Assembly (NCBI GenBank): GCA_021234155.1
Contig: JAJEKV010000015.1
Location: 5,713,194-5,777,193 of the forward strand
DNA length: 64,000 bases
Origin: Isoetes taiwanensis
Taxonomy: Eukaryota; Streptophyta; Lycopodiopsida; Isoetales; Isoetaceae
Direction: 5' to 3'
Of the stretch, positions 33,605 through 45,759 are shown piece by piece. Within the stretch, counting starts at the first letter, position 1. Every line of letters starts with the position of its first letter. A model generated the notes under the pieces. The model saw only the letters and a program-made list of their open reading frames with translations. It was not told the DNA's origin and searched no databases. The translations under genes and the position numbers were made by a program.

Positions 33605-36600
33605 TGAAGATTCCTGCCAATTTTATATACTCAGTTATCTCCATATTAGAGAATGTATTAAGAATATTCCTTACAAAAAAAACACGAAAACATAGTTCAA
33701 AAAAACTTAAAAAAAGTCGCACCCTTTTTTATCCAACGGCCGCAAAAATTAGAAATTGCTCTAAATTTAAGAGGTAAACCTCTGCAACTACCTCCAGGTA
33801 GCAGAGCAATCCCCTAAATTTTCGTCTAAATTTTCGTCAAATTGCCTGAATCCAGGTAAAACCTTCAATGGATATATGGTTTTCGATGACTAATGTTTCG
33901 TTGTTAATGACTTGGCATCTCCAACATCTGGTAGAATTTTTTGCCAAACTGCTTGCGTAGACCAGTGCATAAAGAATTTATATACACGTACGCTTCACCT
34001 CGAGACTCTATGATTTGCATAAGATAAAATTCTTGTGGCAATGAGCTGTGGTAGAGCTCAAACTCGGCTACGATGTTGTCGAAAATAATTTCCTTTGTTT
34101 TCCTTTGCTTTTACTGTACGCTCCTTGTGGAACTATGTCCTAAACCATATCTGCAGTCTGCAGATCTTTGCATCCTTGCAGATGTTTGGTGGACGAAACC
34201 ATAAGGTATCTATAATTTTCTAAAATGTTGTATTCCTTTGATTTTAAGAAGTCTGAAATCAGTTGCCGATCTTCATAACCTACTTCCTTTGTAAGGAGGG
34301 ATTTTCCACTTTGTTCTTGCCAAGATACTTGGATCAATAGTATTTAGATTCAATGGCAATTTTTGAGATAATCCTTGAACGAGATTTAGTCTGCTGGAGT
34401 GCTGTGATCAGTGCATCATAGTTGCTCCATTGACCTGTTGGGAAGGTTGGAAGGCTGGCGAATGCTGGGGACTTTAAAAATCACATGGCAATGGAACCCA
34501 CTTCAACAACGGCTGGGTGCTTTGTAGTACATGGGGATACAAGAAATGCAAGGGGATTTGCAGAGCAAGGTTAAAGTTTGGATCCAGCTGTTATCAAATA
34601 TGTATATTGCAATTGGCTGGTTAAAGGTAAGAAGTATGATAAATAACAAAAGATTGATCCATGCCTTTAACAAAGAGCTGCACTGAGTTCCAGTTGTTGG
34701 AGATCATAGTCGATTGCATGCAGTCTGAGTAGATAACATTAGAGGCTATGACTCAAGAAGTGCTGTAATTTCATATCTTGCTATTGAATAGATAATGCTT
34801 TCATTTGCTTGTCATGCTATTACATAGACATCTCACTCATATGCAGCATTTTCAAGTTACAAAATGGACGACACATGACAGTGCAAGGGGTATCAGATTG
34901 GGTCAGTTCCATGCTAAACAATGTCATGCCAGGTTTATGCATGTCTACTCTTCTACTACTCTGCTCTGCTGGAATAAAGGCCAAAGCATTTGTTGGTAAG
35001 ACAAAATGGGTCTCCAGGACAAGCAGAATAAAATAGGAATAGAATAGAATAGAATAGGAGACAAAGATCCTTTGTTGTCTTGGTTAAATCTGCTGCAGAA
35101 TAGAAGGATGGTGCTAAACATCACCTAAAAGAAGAGGAGGTAAAGGTCTCCCCTTTGTTATATTAGATGATGCAACCTCTTTACGACAACATATCAATGT
35201 TCTCCTACCTAGTAAGTCTTTTTCCATTTCTTATTTCTGGGCATGGCAGAAATAGCCCATTCTTCTGGTGATATCAGCTCTTGGATTTCAGTACCTCATG
35301 AGCAGGTCAAATATTGAGTCAAGGGAAAATAACGGAAATTATCTTCCCTTGAAGGGGTTATGTGTTCCAAAGCTTTTTAAGCCAGAGAAGCGATTACATG
35401 GTAAGCAGCTTACTAATTTTGATCCTGTCAAAAATGGTTCTTGGTTACCCAATCAGTTGGGAATGCAGCAACATGGGAAGCAAATGATGTTATAGATCCA
35501 ATGGAGGCACTTTCAAGTCTACATGCACTTTCAAGCCCTTGTTATGTAGTCAAAGTGCTCAAATAATGCAAAGTCGAGTATGTTGTTACATTTTCCTTCT
35601 CATGGGCCCTAACTGGACATGACTGTCAACCTGTTGCTTCAGTCTATAATACTATCTTGGCTATTCTCGATCTAGAGAAGAATGGCATACCAAGATATTA
35701 CTCCAAATCAAGATCAAGATCTTGTGGACATGGGCATACATGACATAGTTGACAAGCTTTGGACAAATGTGCCATGCATTAAATTCCAAAAACAAGAGAT
35801 GGATATATGATACAGTGGACAAGCTTTGGACAAACATGCCATGCGCTAAATTCCAAAGACCAAATATGCATACTTTGCCATAAATAGAGAATTAGCATTA
35901 GGATTCATGGCAGTAATAAAGATTACAAAAAGGCAAGGACACGACGTAAAGCATGGTGCATTTTCCCATAGCATATTTGATACTACAGTGTATCTGACAT
36001 TAACCATATCATGGTTGCACTTGCTAGTAGATATATAAGATCCTTCATATCATGGTTGCACTTGCTAGTAGATATATAAGATCCTTCTGCGACATATCTG
36101 CAAATTCAGGTCAAGTTATGAAGATGTAAATACCCTAAAGTCTTGCAAAGGACAAAGAGAGACAATACATTATTGTAGAACATATAGTTTATACTCGTAG
36201 AGTGTATGTACATGAGGTTCACAGACTTAATATGGCAAAGGCATTGCCGTTAAAATGAACACAATAGCCTAGCTTATCTACACTGCATAAAATCTCCTTT
36301 AATAACCTCATGTACTTGCCCTTACGTAGACTTTGCCCAAGGTAGCGGATGTCATAAGACTACCATGAACAAAATGCCTTTTCACCTATATTGACATACA
36401 ACTAAACTTTAATGTCTTACAAACACCTACACATAAAACACACGCCTTCTTCCTTCTACCCGAATAGACGCTAATGAAAATCTCTTTCTCGTGTCCACTC
36501 GCTTCTAATTTGCAACAAATAAAGAATGTAAAATTGTTGCTTTTCCATCATCTAATAATAATTTCCCTTCCTCTACCAACTGTTGCAATCAACCCAACCC

Positions 36601-37340
36601 ATTCCCCAAGCTTGCCTTACTGCAATTACTCGCAACAAAGCTACATCTAAGCTATCCATTCTTACTGTTGCTATCGTAAAATAAAACTTGTTGATTTTAA
36701 CAATCCAAAAAACATAAACACTATTGTAACGTCCATCTTAACACCACAAAAACTGAATAACGAAGCTCTTTATTACCATTTACACCATTTCAAATGATAT
36801 GAAAACATCATTCTAATTCCCCATATCTATCTCCTTCCAAAATGTAAATAAACCCTAGAGATTACAAAATGTGGTCCCTCAATTTCCCTTTATCCACTTC
36901 TTCTATATGAAAATCCCCACATTCTTAACCACAACATGTGCAATTAGACGTGAATGATTCTACTATTGAGTGTGGTGGATTGGGTGAGTTTATGTTATAC
37001 AATGAGGGGACTAGAAAGAATTGGGGTACAACCTGTATCAGATGCGAGAGCAGTCATTTCAGACCTGCTATATGGAGTTATGAAGAGGTTTTGCTGTCAC
37101 GAATAAGCAATAACATCAAAATGTTAGATCTTTAGTTTACAAATTCTATACCCTTTCTTTCTTTTTAGAATGCCTTTTATTATTTTCTTTCTTTTTAGAA
37201 TGCCTTTTATTACTTTTCCATAGTCAATTACTAAGAAGACAAAATAACATATAATACTAAAAGCAATTTTATTGAATTTAGGAATAATCCAAGGCAATCA
37301 AGGTTGCCAGATGTCATGGAAAGTACATAAATGGAAAGTA
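33605..37340. other. AT-rich intergenic sequence with small duplications
   Basis: No gene is recognised. Seen: an exact 41-bp tandem duplication (36,006-36,046 and 36,047-36,087); an imperfect duplication of a GACAAGCTTTGGACAAA segment (about 35,748 and 35,818); and a repeated TTCTTTCTTTTTAGAATGCC (about 37,157 and 37,186). One exon-like stretch (about 35,240-35,400, plus) is bounded by a CAG acceptor and a GTAAGC donor with an open frame, unidentified. Confidence 0.6.
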
Positions 37341-37352
37341 CATAAATGCTAT

Positions 37353-38357
37353 TTAATGTTTAGCACATTTGTATGGTGAATTAGGGTTGCAGCTATGAGC
37401 ATTAGTGTAATCCATAATCAGGTTGATTGCATGGATACCATGATTAAGCTCACCACCACATAACTTTGCAGCAGATTCCAGAGTAGTGATTGGAAGCACA
37501 GTAGATCCCAACAATACATTAAGGCAAACATTATGCAATCCTCGATCAAGGTTAATCTCGTTAAGCTTATTGTGTAGATGGTGGCATGTGCCTTCTTCTG
37601 AAGCATATAGTACATCACTACATTTATGGGTGTAATTGTAATGATGCTGACCCAAGTTTCCACCCCAACAGATAGGTCCAATGCCTACATATCCCATGGG
37701 GCAAGCGGGGTAGCATAGTCCACCAACTTGATCCTGACATGAGATAAACAGGAAGATACAATGAGAAAACAAGAAAGGGGAAGTAATCCATGGGAGGGAG
37801 GGCATATAATAGTACCTGTCCATGCCCACATATCATGTGTGTGCTTGGGCCTCGTTCGTAAGAGTCTCTATGGAGTGATTTGGCGCAGAAGCAACCAATG
37901 TCGGTGTAGTTCTCCGGACAAGAAGCGCAACATCCAGAACAACAGCATCCCTTGGACCACATACTAGTACAATCAGATCCAATGGCAGAGAAGCCAGTCG
38001 GGCAATTCATGTGGCAATGGTCTCCATCACCAGTAAAGCCATTCTTGCAAATTGGAGAACAGACTTTTCCATTTTTCACATAACCTTCTGGGCACATGTG
38101 AGGGGCCACCCCAGCTCCACGTCCTACGGCATCCACAAAACATGCGCTTGCCTTGGGTGATGCAGTAGGGTAATCTGCACACATTCAAACATGTTAGGAC
38201 CTAACTATCAAATGTCCATTCTAAGTAACAAATGTTCATTGCATATGAACATAGATTCAAATTGCAACTTGCGTGTAAAATGTGAGAGGTCGAAGGCGGA
38301 TGCATTGATTAGAACGGCAGCAAGAATGGCAAGGAGAAGAGGCACAGATTTAGCCAT
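37353..38357 (-). CDS. secreted cysteine-rich repeat protein, three exons
   Basis: Exon 1 starts at ATG 38,357 with a clear signal peptide (MAKSVPLLLAILAAVLINAS). Exon 2 is 37,816-38,174; exon 3 is 37,353-37,733 (stop TAA). The second intron (37,734-37,815, 82 bp) is GT-AG in phase 0. Exons 2-3 encode four or five Cys repeats of the form CPxGYxxxGxxC (CPEGYVKNGKVC, CPTGFSAIGSDC, CPENYTDIGCFC, CPMGYVGIGPIC) plus a CCCSGCC cluster. A Cys-poorer C-terminal region has about four more Cys. The exon 1 donor is not resolved: GT sites give the wrong phase, so a 1-bp consensus error or unusual site is possible. An extracellular or wall location is inferred; the function is unknown. Confidence 0.7.
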
Positions 38358-38401
38358 TGCTGTGGAGAGGCGGATGCGTTATTGAGTGCTAGGGGGTATC
38401 T

Positions 38402-38411
38402 CTTTTTATAG
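38402..38411 (-). promoter_or_regulatory. TATA box of the cysteine-rich gene
   Basis: The minus strand reads CTATAAAAAG, 45 bp upstream of the ATG at 38,357, so the leader would be only about 15-20 nt. It strongly supports the chosen start. Confidence 0.65.
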
Positions 38412-40810
38412 TTGCCACAACTTAGAGAAAACCTTGCATTCAATATTCGTTGCAGATGGGAAATGGTATTATATGTGCATTTGGTTTCCTTTTTATGCAC
38501 TTTTTTGGGATCCCACAATGGCTAGTTTGCCTATGTTCGAAGAAATTGCTTTTGCAGAGGCCAAAGTGTTTGACAGTGCTGCAAAAGCCTTGGCAACGTA
38601 GAACTGCAGCAATTTGATGCTTCGGATCAGATTTCTATAAAACGCCGCAGGTTTAGATCTTCTTAACCTTTTGATACAACATTTTGGAACTCGAGTTGCA
38701 CTTTGCAGAAAAAGTATGTTGAGTGGGTGCCCTACGACGACAAAAGCATTTTAACCATCTCCTGCGGGACACGTTGCATTACGAGCAAATTACAGGCTTG
38801 ATTTACACATAGAACTTCCCATTCGGAAAAAATATCCCCTCCACAAAGTCATTTTAAATTTTCACAATTGTCACATAAGCAAACAAAGCGCTGTTTTTCC
38901 CTTTGCATTTGGAGACACTGATAATGTAATACGTACTGTTTAAGTTAGAAACGTTTTGCAATTCATTTTGCCAAGATTAATGGTATGTTAGATAATAGAG
39001 TATGTCGAAAGTTATGTCTTTCAAGCAGAGCTGCAGTATTTTCTACTGCTCTGAAGTTGCAGTGCCATAAATATTTTTCTATTGTCCAGTCTTGGCTACT
39101 TCAAACATTTCCGTTGCCATCTCCAAATAATATTACTGCATTATGTTGGGCCATTCTAAAATAATTAGCTTACAGGTTGTTTGCATCCCTGTGGCTGAAC
39201 GACCTGATTTAAAAATTGCTAATCAAACTGACAAATTTTATGGTTTCCAGTGAAAATAAAGATCAAAATTTCATAACAACCTTAAGCATCAAAAGCACAA
39301 CCAGTATATATATATCCAGATATCATCACCTAAACGACATAAACTAGATAACATCACCTAAGTTCATCATTGATGCTGTCATTACCATCGCTTTGTATAG
39401 GCATGCTTGAAATTTCCATTCCAATCAATTTCTTCACCCAGCTTTAATCCTTGCCAAAGTTTTGCCTGTTCTATGGAAGTGCTTGCCATCCAACCAGCTT
39501 TCGAGCAAGGAAATACAAGAATTATAGATATGCTGGTCAGATAAGACTGCTAAAATTCTAAAGAATATGGCACCATTGTGTCTTATGGAAAGAGGATGGA
39601 AACACATACTAGAAGTGTCACTCAATTTCCATTTCCTAAACCTCGTCTGTTGCCAAGACTTCGAATGGTAAACAAACATTACCTTAGAAGCAGTGCCCAT
39701 GTTTCTGTACCAAAATTATTGATCAATGTGTCATTTGCATCATTGTAAATAAAACCTTCCGGCACAGAGAACAAAGCATGATTGTAATCTGAAGAAATTC
39801 ATCCATCTAAAGCAGAATCAACTTATCACCTCGCTATATAAAGCAGAATACCACTGTTTATGCTGTGATCTTTCCTATCGCTTCACTCCCCATCAGGCTT
39901 TAATCCGTATTATAAAACAGAGAATCTAATCTGCAAATCAAATCAAGATTCCAATCGTTCCCTTAAAATCCAAGAAGAATTTGTCAATGATTACCCACGC
40001 ATGACATGATTGAGTGTTATGTCAAAAGAGGTTCATACGTACTACAGGGAACTGATTCCCTTCAGCTAATGCATATACATCATCTGGTCACTTGCATTTT
40101 GCTGCCACGACTAGAAAATTTGATATCTCCAAAATCTCACCATTCCAACTTCCAATTCTTCCATTGCCATAGACAAACCATGATCAAGATTCATTTAGAA
40201 GCACAGAACCTTGGCTGTGCACACAAAATTATCGATCAATGCGTGGACAACATGGCTAGAAATCAAGGTAGCAGATCTTTTAATGTGTCAATGACAACTC
40301 AGGAGTACCACTTGTCCAAGAAAAAATGGCACAATTGTTGCATAAAGCAGAATCCCAATTTTGATGCTCCGCCTAAAAATAAGGATTCAATCACTAAAAG
40401 TAAGACTTCATTCCGTGATGCTTCAAACACAAGACCTGCATCGAACATACAGCAGAGGCAGAAAAAGATATACAACTCATGATGCAGCCATTAATTTTAT
40501 GTGTAGGAACAGGCTTCTTACCTTTATATTACATATAGATGATCTTGTGCAAATCAAGCGCCATTGGTAGAAACCATGGGTCCAAACCTTATGAAATGTA
40601 AAACCAACGATACAAGAAGAGAAAAAAGAAATATTTATAGATTTCACACCATGAACAGACTTTACAGAGACAAGTCTGAAACTCTTCTTTGTTTGACCAA
40701 GATTAAACAAAACGGAAAAGGGCTGCTCTTTCCTGCGCATCTTGTACAACAAGTAAATAATGGTACATTACATTGCAAATATATATTACAACTACTTTAC
40801 ATAAGTTTCT
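38412..40810. other. intergenic sequence, no gene recognised
   Basis: AT-rich, with short unrelated ORFs on both strands (longest 158 codons at 40,006-40,482, plus, no recognisable motif). No repeat or structure stands out. Confidence 0.5.
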
Positions 40811-40813
40811 CAG

Positions 40814-41784
40814 TTACATATCTCCAAGAAAAAGCTCTCCACACAAGCCATTTGCCACTCTTAGCACCCTCTTGAGGAAAGTGTCCATTTGGATCATGCC
40901 AAACGTAATGCATTCATCATGCATCCAGCTTGGCGCAACACCTGACAAGGTCCCAAGTGAGATAATTGTCAACCTAACCACTTCTCCTCCACTCTGCTTA
41001 GAAAATTCGGCATCTTGAACTTCTTCAAGCTTAAATTCAAGCCCTGCACAAGAAATGGCAATATTAAGTTCAGCATATAATATTTAGCATAACCTCAAGT
41101 TTTCTTACCAGTAGCTTGATGCAGGAGAATTAATTCAGATGGCTTTTGCTGAGGTATAGGCTGCAGCTGAGTCAATGACTGTAGGACTTTTACTGACAGG
41201 CTGTTACCTTTCAGCTCTGATGTTAACTCTGTATAGAATCCCCCCATAAATCACCAATAGAATCTTCTTAAAGTAGCAGTTAATATAAACATACCTTTCG
41301 CCTGTGCCATAAGTAATTCATTTTGAAGAAGAATGTTTTCCTTTTCTAATTTTTTCAACCTGCGCGTGTGCATATAATGATTAAGCTTTTTTGAGGAACA
41401 AAAAAATATGCATAGAGGTACATGGTTAAAAAAAATGCCTCTTTTGAGTTTCTCCACTATGAAACTCATTAAGTTGTCCGTGTAGAGAACAAATTTCCTT
41501 TTTTAGTCCTTCAATCAGTGCCTCAGAATCTGAAGTTCACAAAAACTAAAATTACTATAATAGATCATAATATAACATATTGAAGTCACTACTATACCTC
41601 TATGATAGTCTAAATGTTTTCTCTTCTGTTCTTCTAGGATCCTATAAGTCTCTTCAAATGTTCTTGCCTGCATAATTGTTCATTGACATCAAAACCCTAT
41701 TAAGTGATCAAAAAGCGACATAAGAATATTACGCACCTTCAGTTGTGTATACTTCTCATACAGCTTATTGTATGAGTCAAATAG
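40814..41784 (-). CDS. DUF7806-like plant coiled-coil protein, 3' exons
   Basis: Exons on the minus strand: 41,737-41,784 (LFDSYNKLYEKYTQLK), 41,598-41,667, one starting at 41,529, 41,295-41,359, 41,109-41,228 and 40,814-41,043 (stop TAA 40,814-40,816). The 70-bp, 120-bp and last introns are GT-AG with matching phases; the donor of the exon starting at 41,529 is unclear. The N-terminal part is coiled coil (KLYEKYTQLK...LKKLEKENILLQNELLMAQAK). The C-terminal part has GGEVVRLTIISLGTLSGVAP then SWMHDE, which resembles the LGTxxxVAPxWM ending of the plant DUF7806 family as I recall it. Family function is unknown to me. The 5' exons were not found. Confidence 0.6.
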
Positions 41785-42690
41785 CTGGGAAAGACGATAA
41801 GGTAATATTTTAATATCCAATGTTCACAAGCTGGACTTGGACACCAGCATTAAGAACTAAATAGCCTCACTATTCCTCAAAAAAAAATCTTAGATACCAC
41901 TTGAGAGGAGAAATCCGCGCTTGGGGCGCCCTCGTGATCCTCAGGCTGCCGGTCGCTCTGAATATTCTGGTGGTTATCGCAATTCCCAAGTTGGGCATCA
42001 TCCTGTGTGTTATTTCTTACTTGTACTCTTTGTCTCTTGGGTTTCTTTCCCATTTAAGTGCCCGCAAAATAAGCTATAAACTGTTAGTGGGCTGTTGGCA
42101 AATGCATTAGACTCGAACGTGGAGGCCAGAAATGCCCTTTCAAAAATAACCTAACCGGCCCTGCTATAGCTTAATCGCTGTCCTATTCTTCTGCACAAAA
42201 AAAGCTTCCTGCTCAAGGTTCTTGTAGCAAATACTAGATCAATGCGCGGTGCCGGCGAAACAAGGAAGCAAACTGATAGATCTTGAATGCATCCTTCTTG
42301 GAGAATGACTATATCGATAAGAAATTACCATAATAAAATTTCCAACTTGGTACCGGCAACATATGAAGATTAGGACAGGTCGGCCATATCAAAAGTGCTC
42401 TGTTAGAAACAGGGCTAGAAAACAGTGTTCTTCCCTCCCTCCAAAATCCGGTGCCAGATGGGCGCCTCGAATTTAAACCTTCAATTTCCCTGCCGGAATG
42501 AGGACTTGAACACTTTTACCACATGGCTCTAAAGGGCAATCTAAACCGTCAAAGAAATTGGCTTCATATCAGGACCCTCCATATCAGCAATAACTCGGGA
42601 TATACATCCCGGTATAAACGGCTCTTTCATAGCATAAAAACTCATTTATTTGACCAATTTTTTTTTGGTACTCATCTTATCATAAAAATA
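41785..42690. other. intergenic or intronic sequence
   Basis: It probably includes 5' intron sequence of the coiled-coil gene. A short GC-richer stretch at 41,900-42,000 reads on the plus strand as Gly/Tyr/Ser-rich coding in one frame, unidentified. Nothing else is supported. Confidence 0.4.
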
Positions 42691-43095
42691 TGTAAATCTT
42701 GACGTGGAAAGTCCAGGTTGGCATAAAAATTTGACGTGGCATGGAAAAATATGTGATGTCGCATTCAGAAGTCCATGCTGCAGTTGTGGCAAACACTGGA
42801 TCACCAGGCCGGATTGTAGTCCAGCTACCACCATATCTTTCTGGAATTCATTCCTTCCAATTCACATGCAGACCCACCACATCCAATACAATATGTCTCC
42901 ACAAAATCTTGACGTGGAAAGTCCAAGCTGGCATAAAAATGTGATGTGGCATGGAAAAATATGTGATGTCGCATTCAAAAGTCCATGCTGTAGTTGTAGC
43001 AATCACTGGATCACCAGGTCGGATTGTAGTCCAGCTACCACCATATCTTTCTGCAATTCATTACTTCCAATTCACATGCAGACCCACCACATCTG
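42691..43095 (+). repeat. 210-bp tandem duplication, two copies
   Basis: CTTGACGTGGAAAGTCCA begins copies at 42,698 and 42,908. The copies match over about 190 bp, with TGGCATGGAAAAATATGTGA and AGTCCAGCTACCACCATATC in both. Confidence 0.9.
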
Positions 43096-43639
43096 TGACG
43101 CTCCCTGTGCCTATACGATGCTCCCATCGTATATGTACGAGAAATTCCCCTCCCATCTCATCACCACAGAAAGGCCGTCTACTACGGACCACTTGTGATG
43201 GCCAAGTGCCCGGTGAAGGACACATAGGTATCATTTGTCCCACGTCTTCTATGGGAACCCTATATAGCGAAAACATACATACAAGTTAGCACCTAGCATA
43301 CAAAACATAGAATATCATAACACTACGAAGGGTGGCCATCCATCATCAATATGAACAACATCCCAGCATCAACATAATATATGCAATACATCAAATGGGG
43401 CTCTAACCCAGGCTCAGACTCCAGGGAATCAACTGACGGTCAGGGCCTCCAGATAACAACATACGGAATCATGACAAAGGCATGGACTGGCATAGAACAA
43501 TGGCTAGGGTAGTCCACTCCATCCGTCCCTCCTGTGCACACTTTGAAGATAGGCTGAATCACGCTATGGCATGGTTGTAGCCTTCCGAGACGTAATCTCA
43601 TGGGATCACCCGATGAAACTACTCCAGGTTACATCTCCC

Positions 43640-43996
43640 CGATCAACCAAGATTCTGCATCCACACCAAAATGGGAAGCGCCTGAAAATTGAGCAAGTCT
43701 GCAGTTTTTTCAAACGCTAGTGATAGCTGAATCCACCGTCTTCTGGTAATCCTTCTTTCTGGACTTAGCATCGTCCTGCTCTGAGAGAGTGGAGTCGAAA
43801 GAGTCATCAAAATCAGATGAGTCAGAGCTACTGTCAGAAGATGAAGAATGGCGGGCATGTTTAGATCGTGTCGGCATAGGGGAGTCGCGGCCTAAGTTTA
43901 GTGCGGCCGGTGGTGGAGGGGCCTTGATGACTGGCACTTCTTGTCCATCTTCCGATATTCAGGGCCTAATGGCCTTTGCAGGACATAGTGCTAAAG
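43640..43996 (-). pseudogene. degenerate unidentified ORF split by the 9.33-kb transposon, left part
   Basis: The minus strand encodes a Pro-rich then Ser/Asp-rich stretch (PVIKAPPPPAALNLGRD ... SSSSDSSSDSSDFDDSFDS), a Lys-rich segment, and FEKTADLLNFQA in a neighbouring frame. The 5' continuation lies across the transposon (about 53,331-53,420), starting near MGNTSGPGRLTPEHKLFI. A retroelement gag is possible; it is not recognised. Confidence 0.4.
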
Positions 43997-44310
43997 GGTA
44001 AAAGCACGTTAGGGTGTCATACATTAGGGGGCAATTCATGTAAACTTTTGAACGGGTTGCTGAATTTTAAATGTACTTATTTCATGTATAAATTTTGTCT
44101 TATATATTTAAAAAGGGGCAAAATTCCCGTTTGTTTGTAATTATGACGAGTAGAGGCCGGCGGTTGATGCGAAACTCCTAGAGGAAATTCCTCCCTCCAA
44201 TTTCCTCCAGGAAAATTCCCTCCAGAAAAATTTCCTTCCAAGAAAATTCCCAGATCGAACCAAGAAAGTAGAACACAATTTGAATTTTTTCTAGGATCAA
44301 GATCGGGAAA

Positions 44311-44445
44311 CATGCAATCGGGTGATTTTGAAACCGAATGTGGCGATCGAGGAGAACATGCAATCCGGGTGATTTTGAAACCGAATGTGGCGATCGGGGA
44401 GAACATGCAATCGGTGATTTTGAAACCGAATGTGGCAAACATCGG
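44311..44445. repeat. 46-47-bp minisatellite near the left TIR, three copies
   Basis: CATGCAATC(G)GGTGATTTTG begins at 44,311, 44,357 and 44,404, each followed by AAACCGAATGTGGC. Subterminal repeats are common transposase-binding sites; that role is inferred. Confidence 0.85.
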
Positions 44446-44606
44446 ATGGCATCCGTGAATTCAAAATTGTGAAGAGTAAACAACGGTGGCATGCATGAAT
44501 TTCGAAAGTGGGAGAGATGAAAGGGAAAAAGAAGATGGCAGAGCATGATAGCGAAATTGAAAAGGGTAGTACATCCTCAAGGTATGTTACCAAAAAATAA
44601 GGACCG

Positions 44607-45130
44607 GTGTGCAAAATGTCAATTCTTGTTATGAGAAAAGAAGCTGAATCTCTGGCTCCTAATCAAAGGTACTTATTTGCTTCTAGATTCTTGCAAGATC
44701 ACAGGCTATTGGAGCTTTTTGAACCTCGCGTGATTGGGTTGCCTTCACAAGCATTGGTCAAGCATGCAATTTTAGAAAACCTTAAAGATGGATAGGAAGA
44801 GGTAAAATGCTCTAATAGTGGTGATAAATTGGCTGCCAAGCACTCGGTTTATCAATGGTTGTGGGGAAAAATGGTGATTTGAAAAAAAGGAATTGCTTGC
44901 AAGATGCTCAAATGCCATCCCCGAAATCTTTCATATCGCTAGCGTAAGAAAGAGAATGGCAATTCTTTGGTTCAAACATTTGGGCATTAGCAGGCGGGGA
45001 AGGCTAGATCGATCGTTTGGATGAAGAAACCAAGCTAAAAGTCATCCAGGTTCGGCTTAACAACACCAATGTTTCACCAAAGTATGTGGATGTGAGGAAA
45101 AAAAAAGCGAGGCAATCCAAGATCTTGACA
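44607..45130 (+). pseudogene. possible 5' coding part of the DDE-like transposase
   Basis: A frame opens with EAESLAPNQRYLFASRFLQD and RVIGLPSQALVKHAILENLK. It hits a stop (44,793) and continues in frames through KHSVYQWLWGKNGD-like and NNTNVSPKYVDVRKKKARQS-like stretches. It has several frameshifts and stops. It precedes the clear transposase exon on the same strand, so it is probably its N-terminal region. Confidence 0.4.
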
Positions 45131-45214
45131 TTCCTCGGGTATTAAAGCTTTTGTCAAAGAAACTATTACATTTGGGTTTCTTTGTTGTTTTCATGTACAT
45201 TTTCATGCACATAT

Positions 45215-45576
45215 GTGAACTCCTCTACTAATCTTAGTTTACTTGCTTTGATGTAGCCTTTTCGGTCTGTTTTGCTTACTGTATTATACATGTAAATGAG
45301 GTTTATGGGGTCATCTACTTGCTCTTGGAAGTATTTCATGTATATTATGTGATATATATGTACATAGTGTAAGGATGTAGGATTAAATGTGCGAAGTGAA
45401 CTCCTTTGCCAATCTTAGTTTACTTGCTTTGATGTAGCCTTTTCGGTCTGTTTTACTTAATGTATTATACATGTAAATGAGGTTTATGGGGTCATCTACT
45501 TGCTCTTGGAAGTATTTCATGTATAATATGTGATATATATGTACATAGTGTAAGGATGTAGGATTAAATGTGCTAT
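45215..45576 (+). repeat. 181-bp tandem duplication in transposase intron
   Basis: GTGAACTCCT starts copies at 45,215 and 45,396. Nearly identical copies share GATGTAGCCTTTTCGGTCTG and ATGTGATATATATGTACATA. Confidence 0.9.
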
Positions 45577-45759
45577 AAATTGATACTATACATAATCTAC
45601 TGTACATATGTCTTGAATATGTCAGATTCAATCAAATCTTTTTACATGTACAACCGATATGTCTTGGTATACATAGTATTTCTTACTTATGTACTGGATA
45701 TGTAAGGTATTCAATGCACAGTCTTCTCCAACTTACATATTTTCTTTTGCAATGTGCAG

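Noticed and set aside
43094-43320. TGTGACGCTCC start resembling an LTR
   Set aside because: No matching second LTR, PBS or polypurine tract was found nearby.
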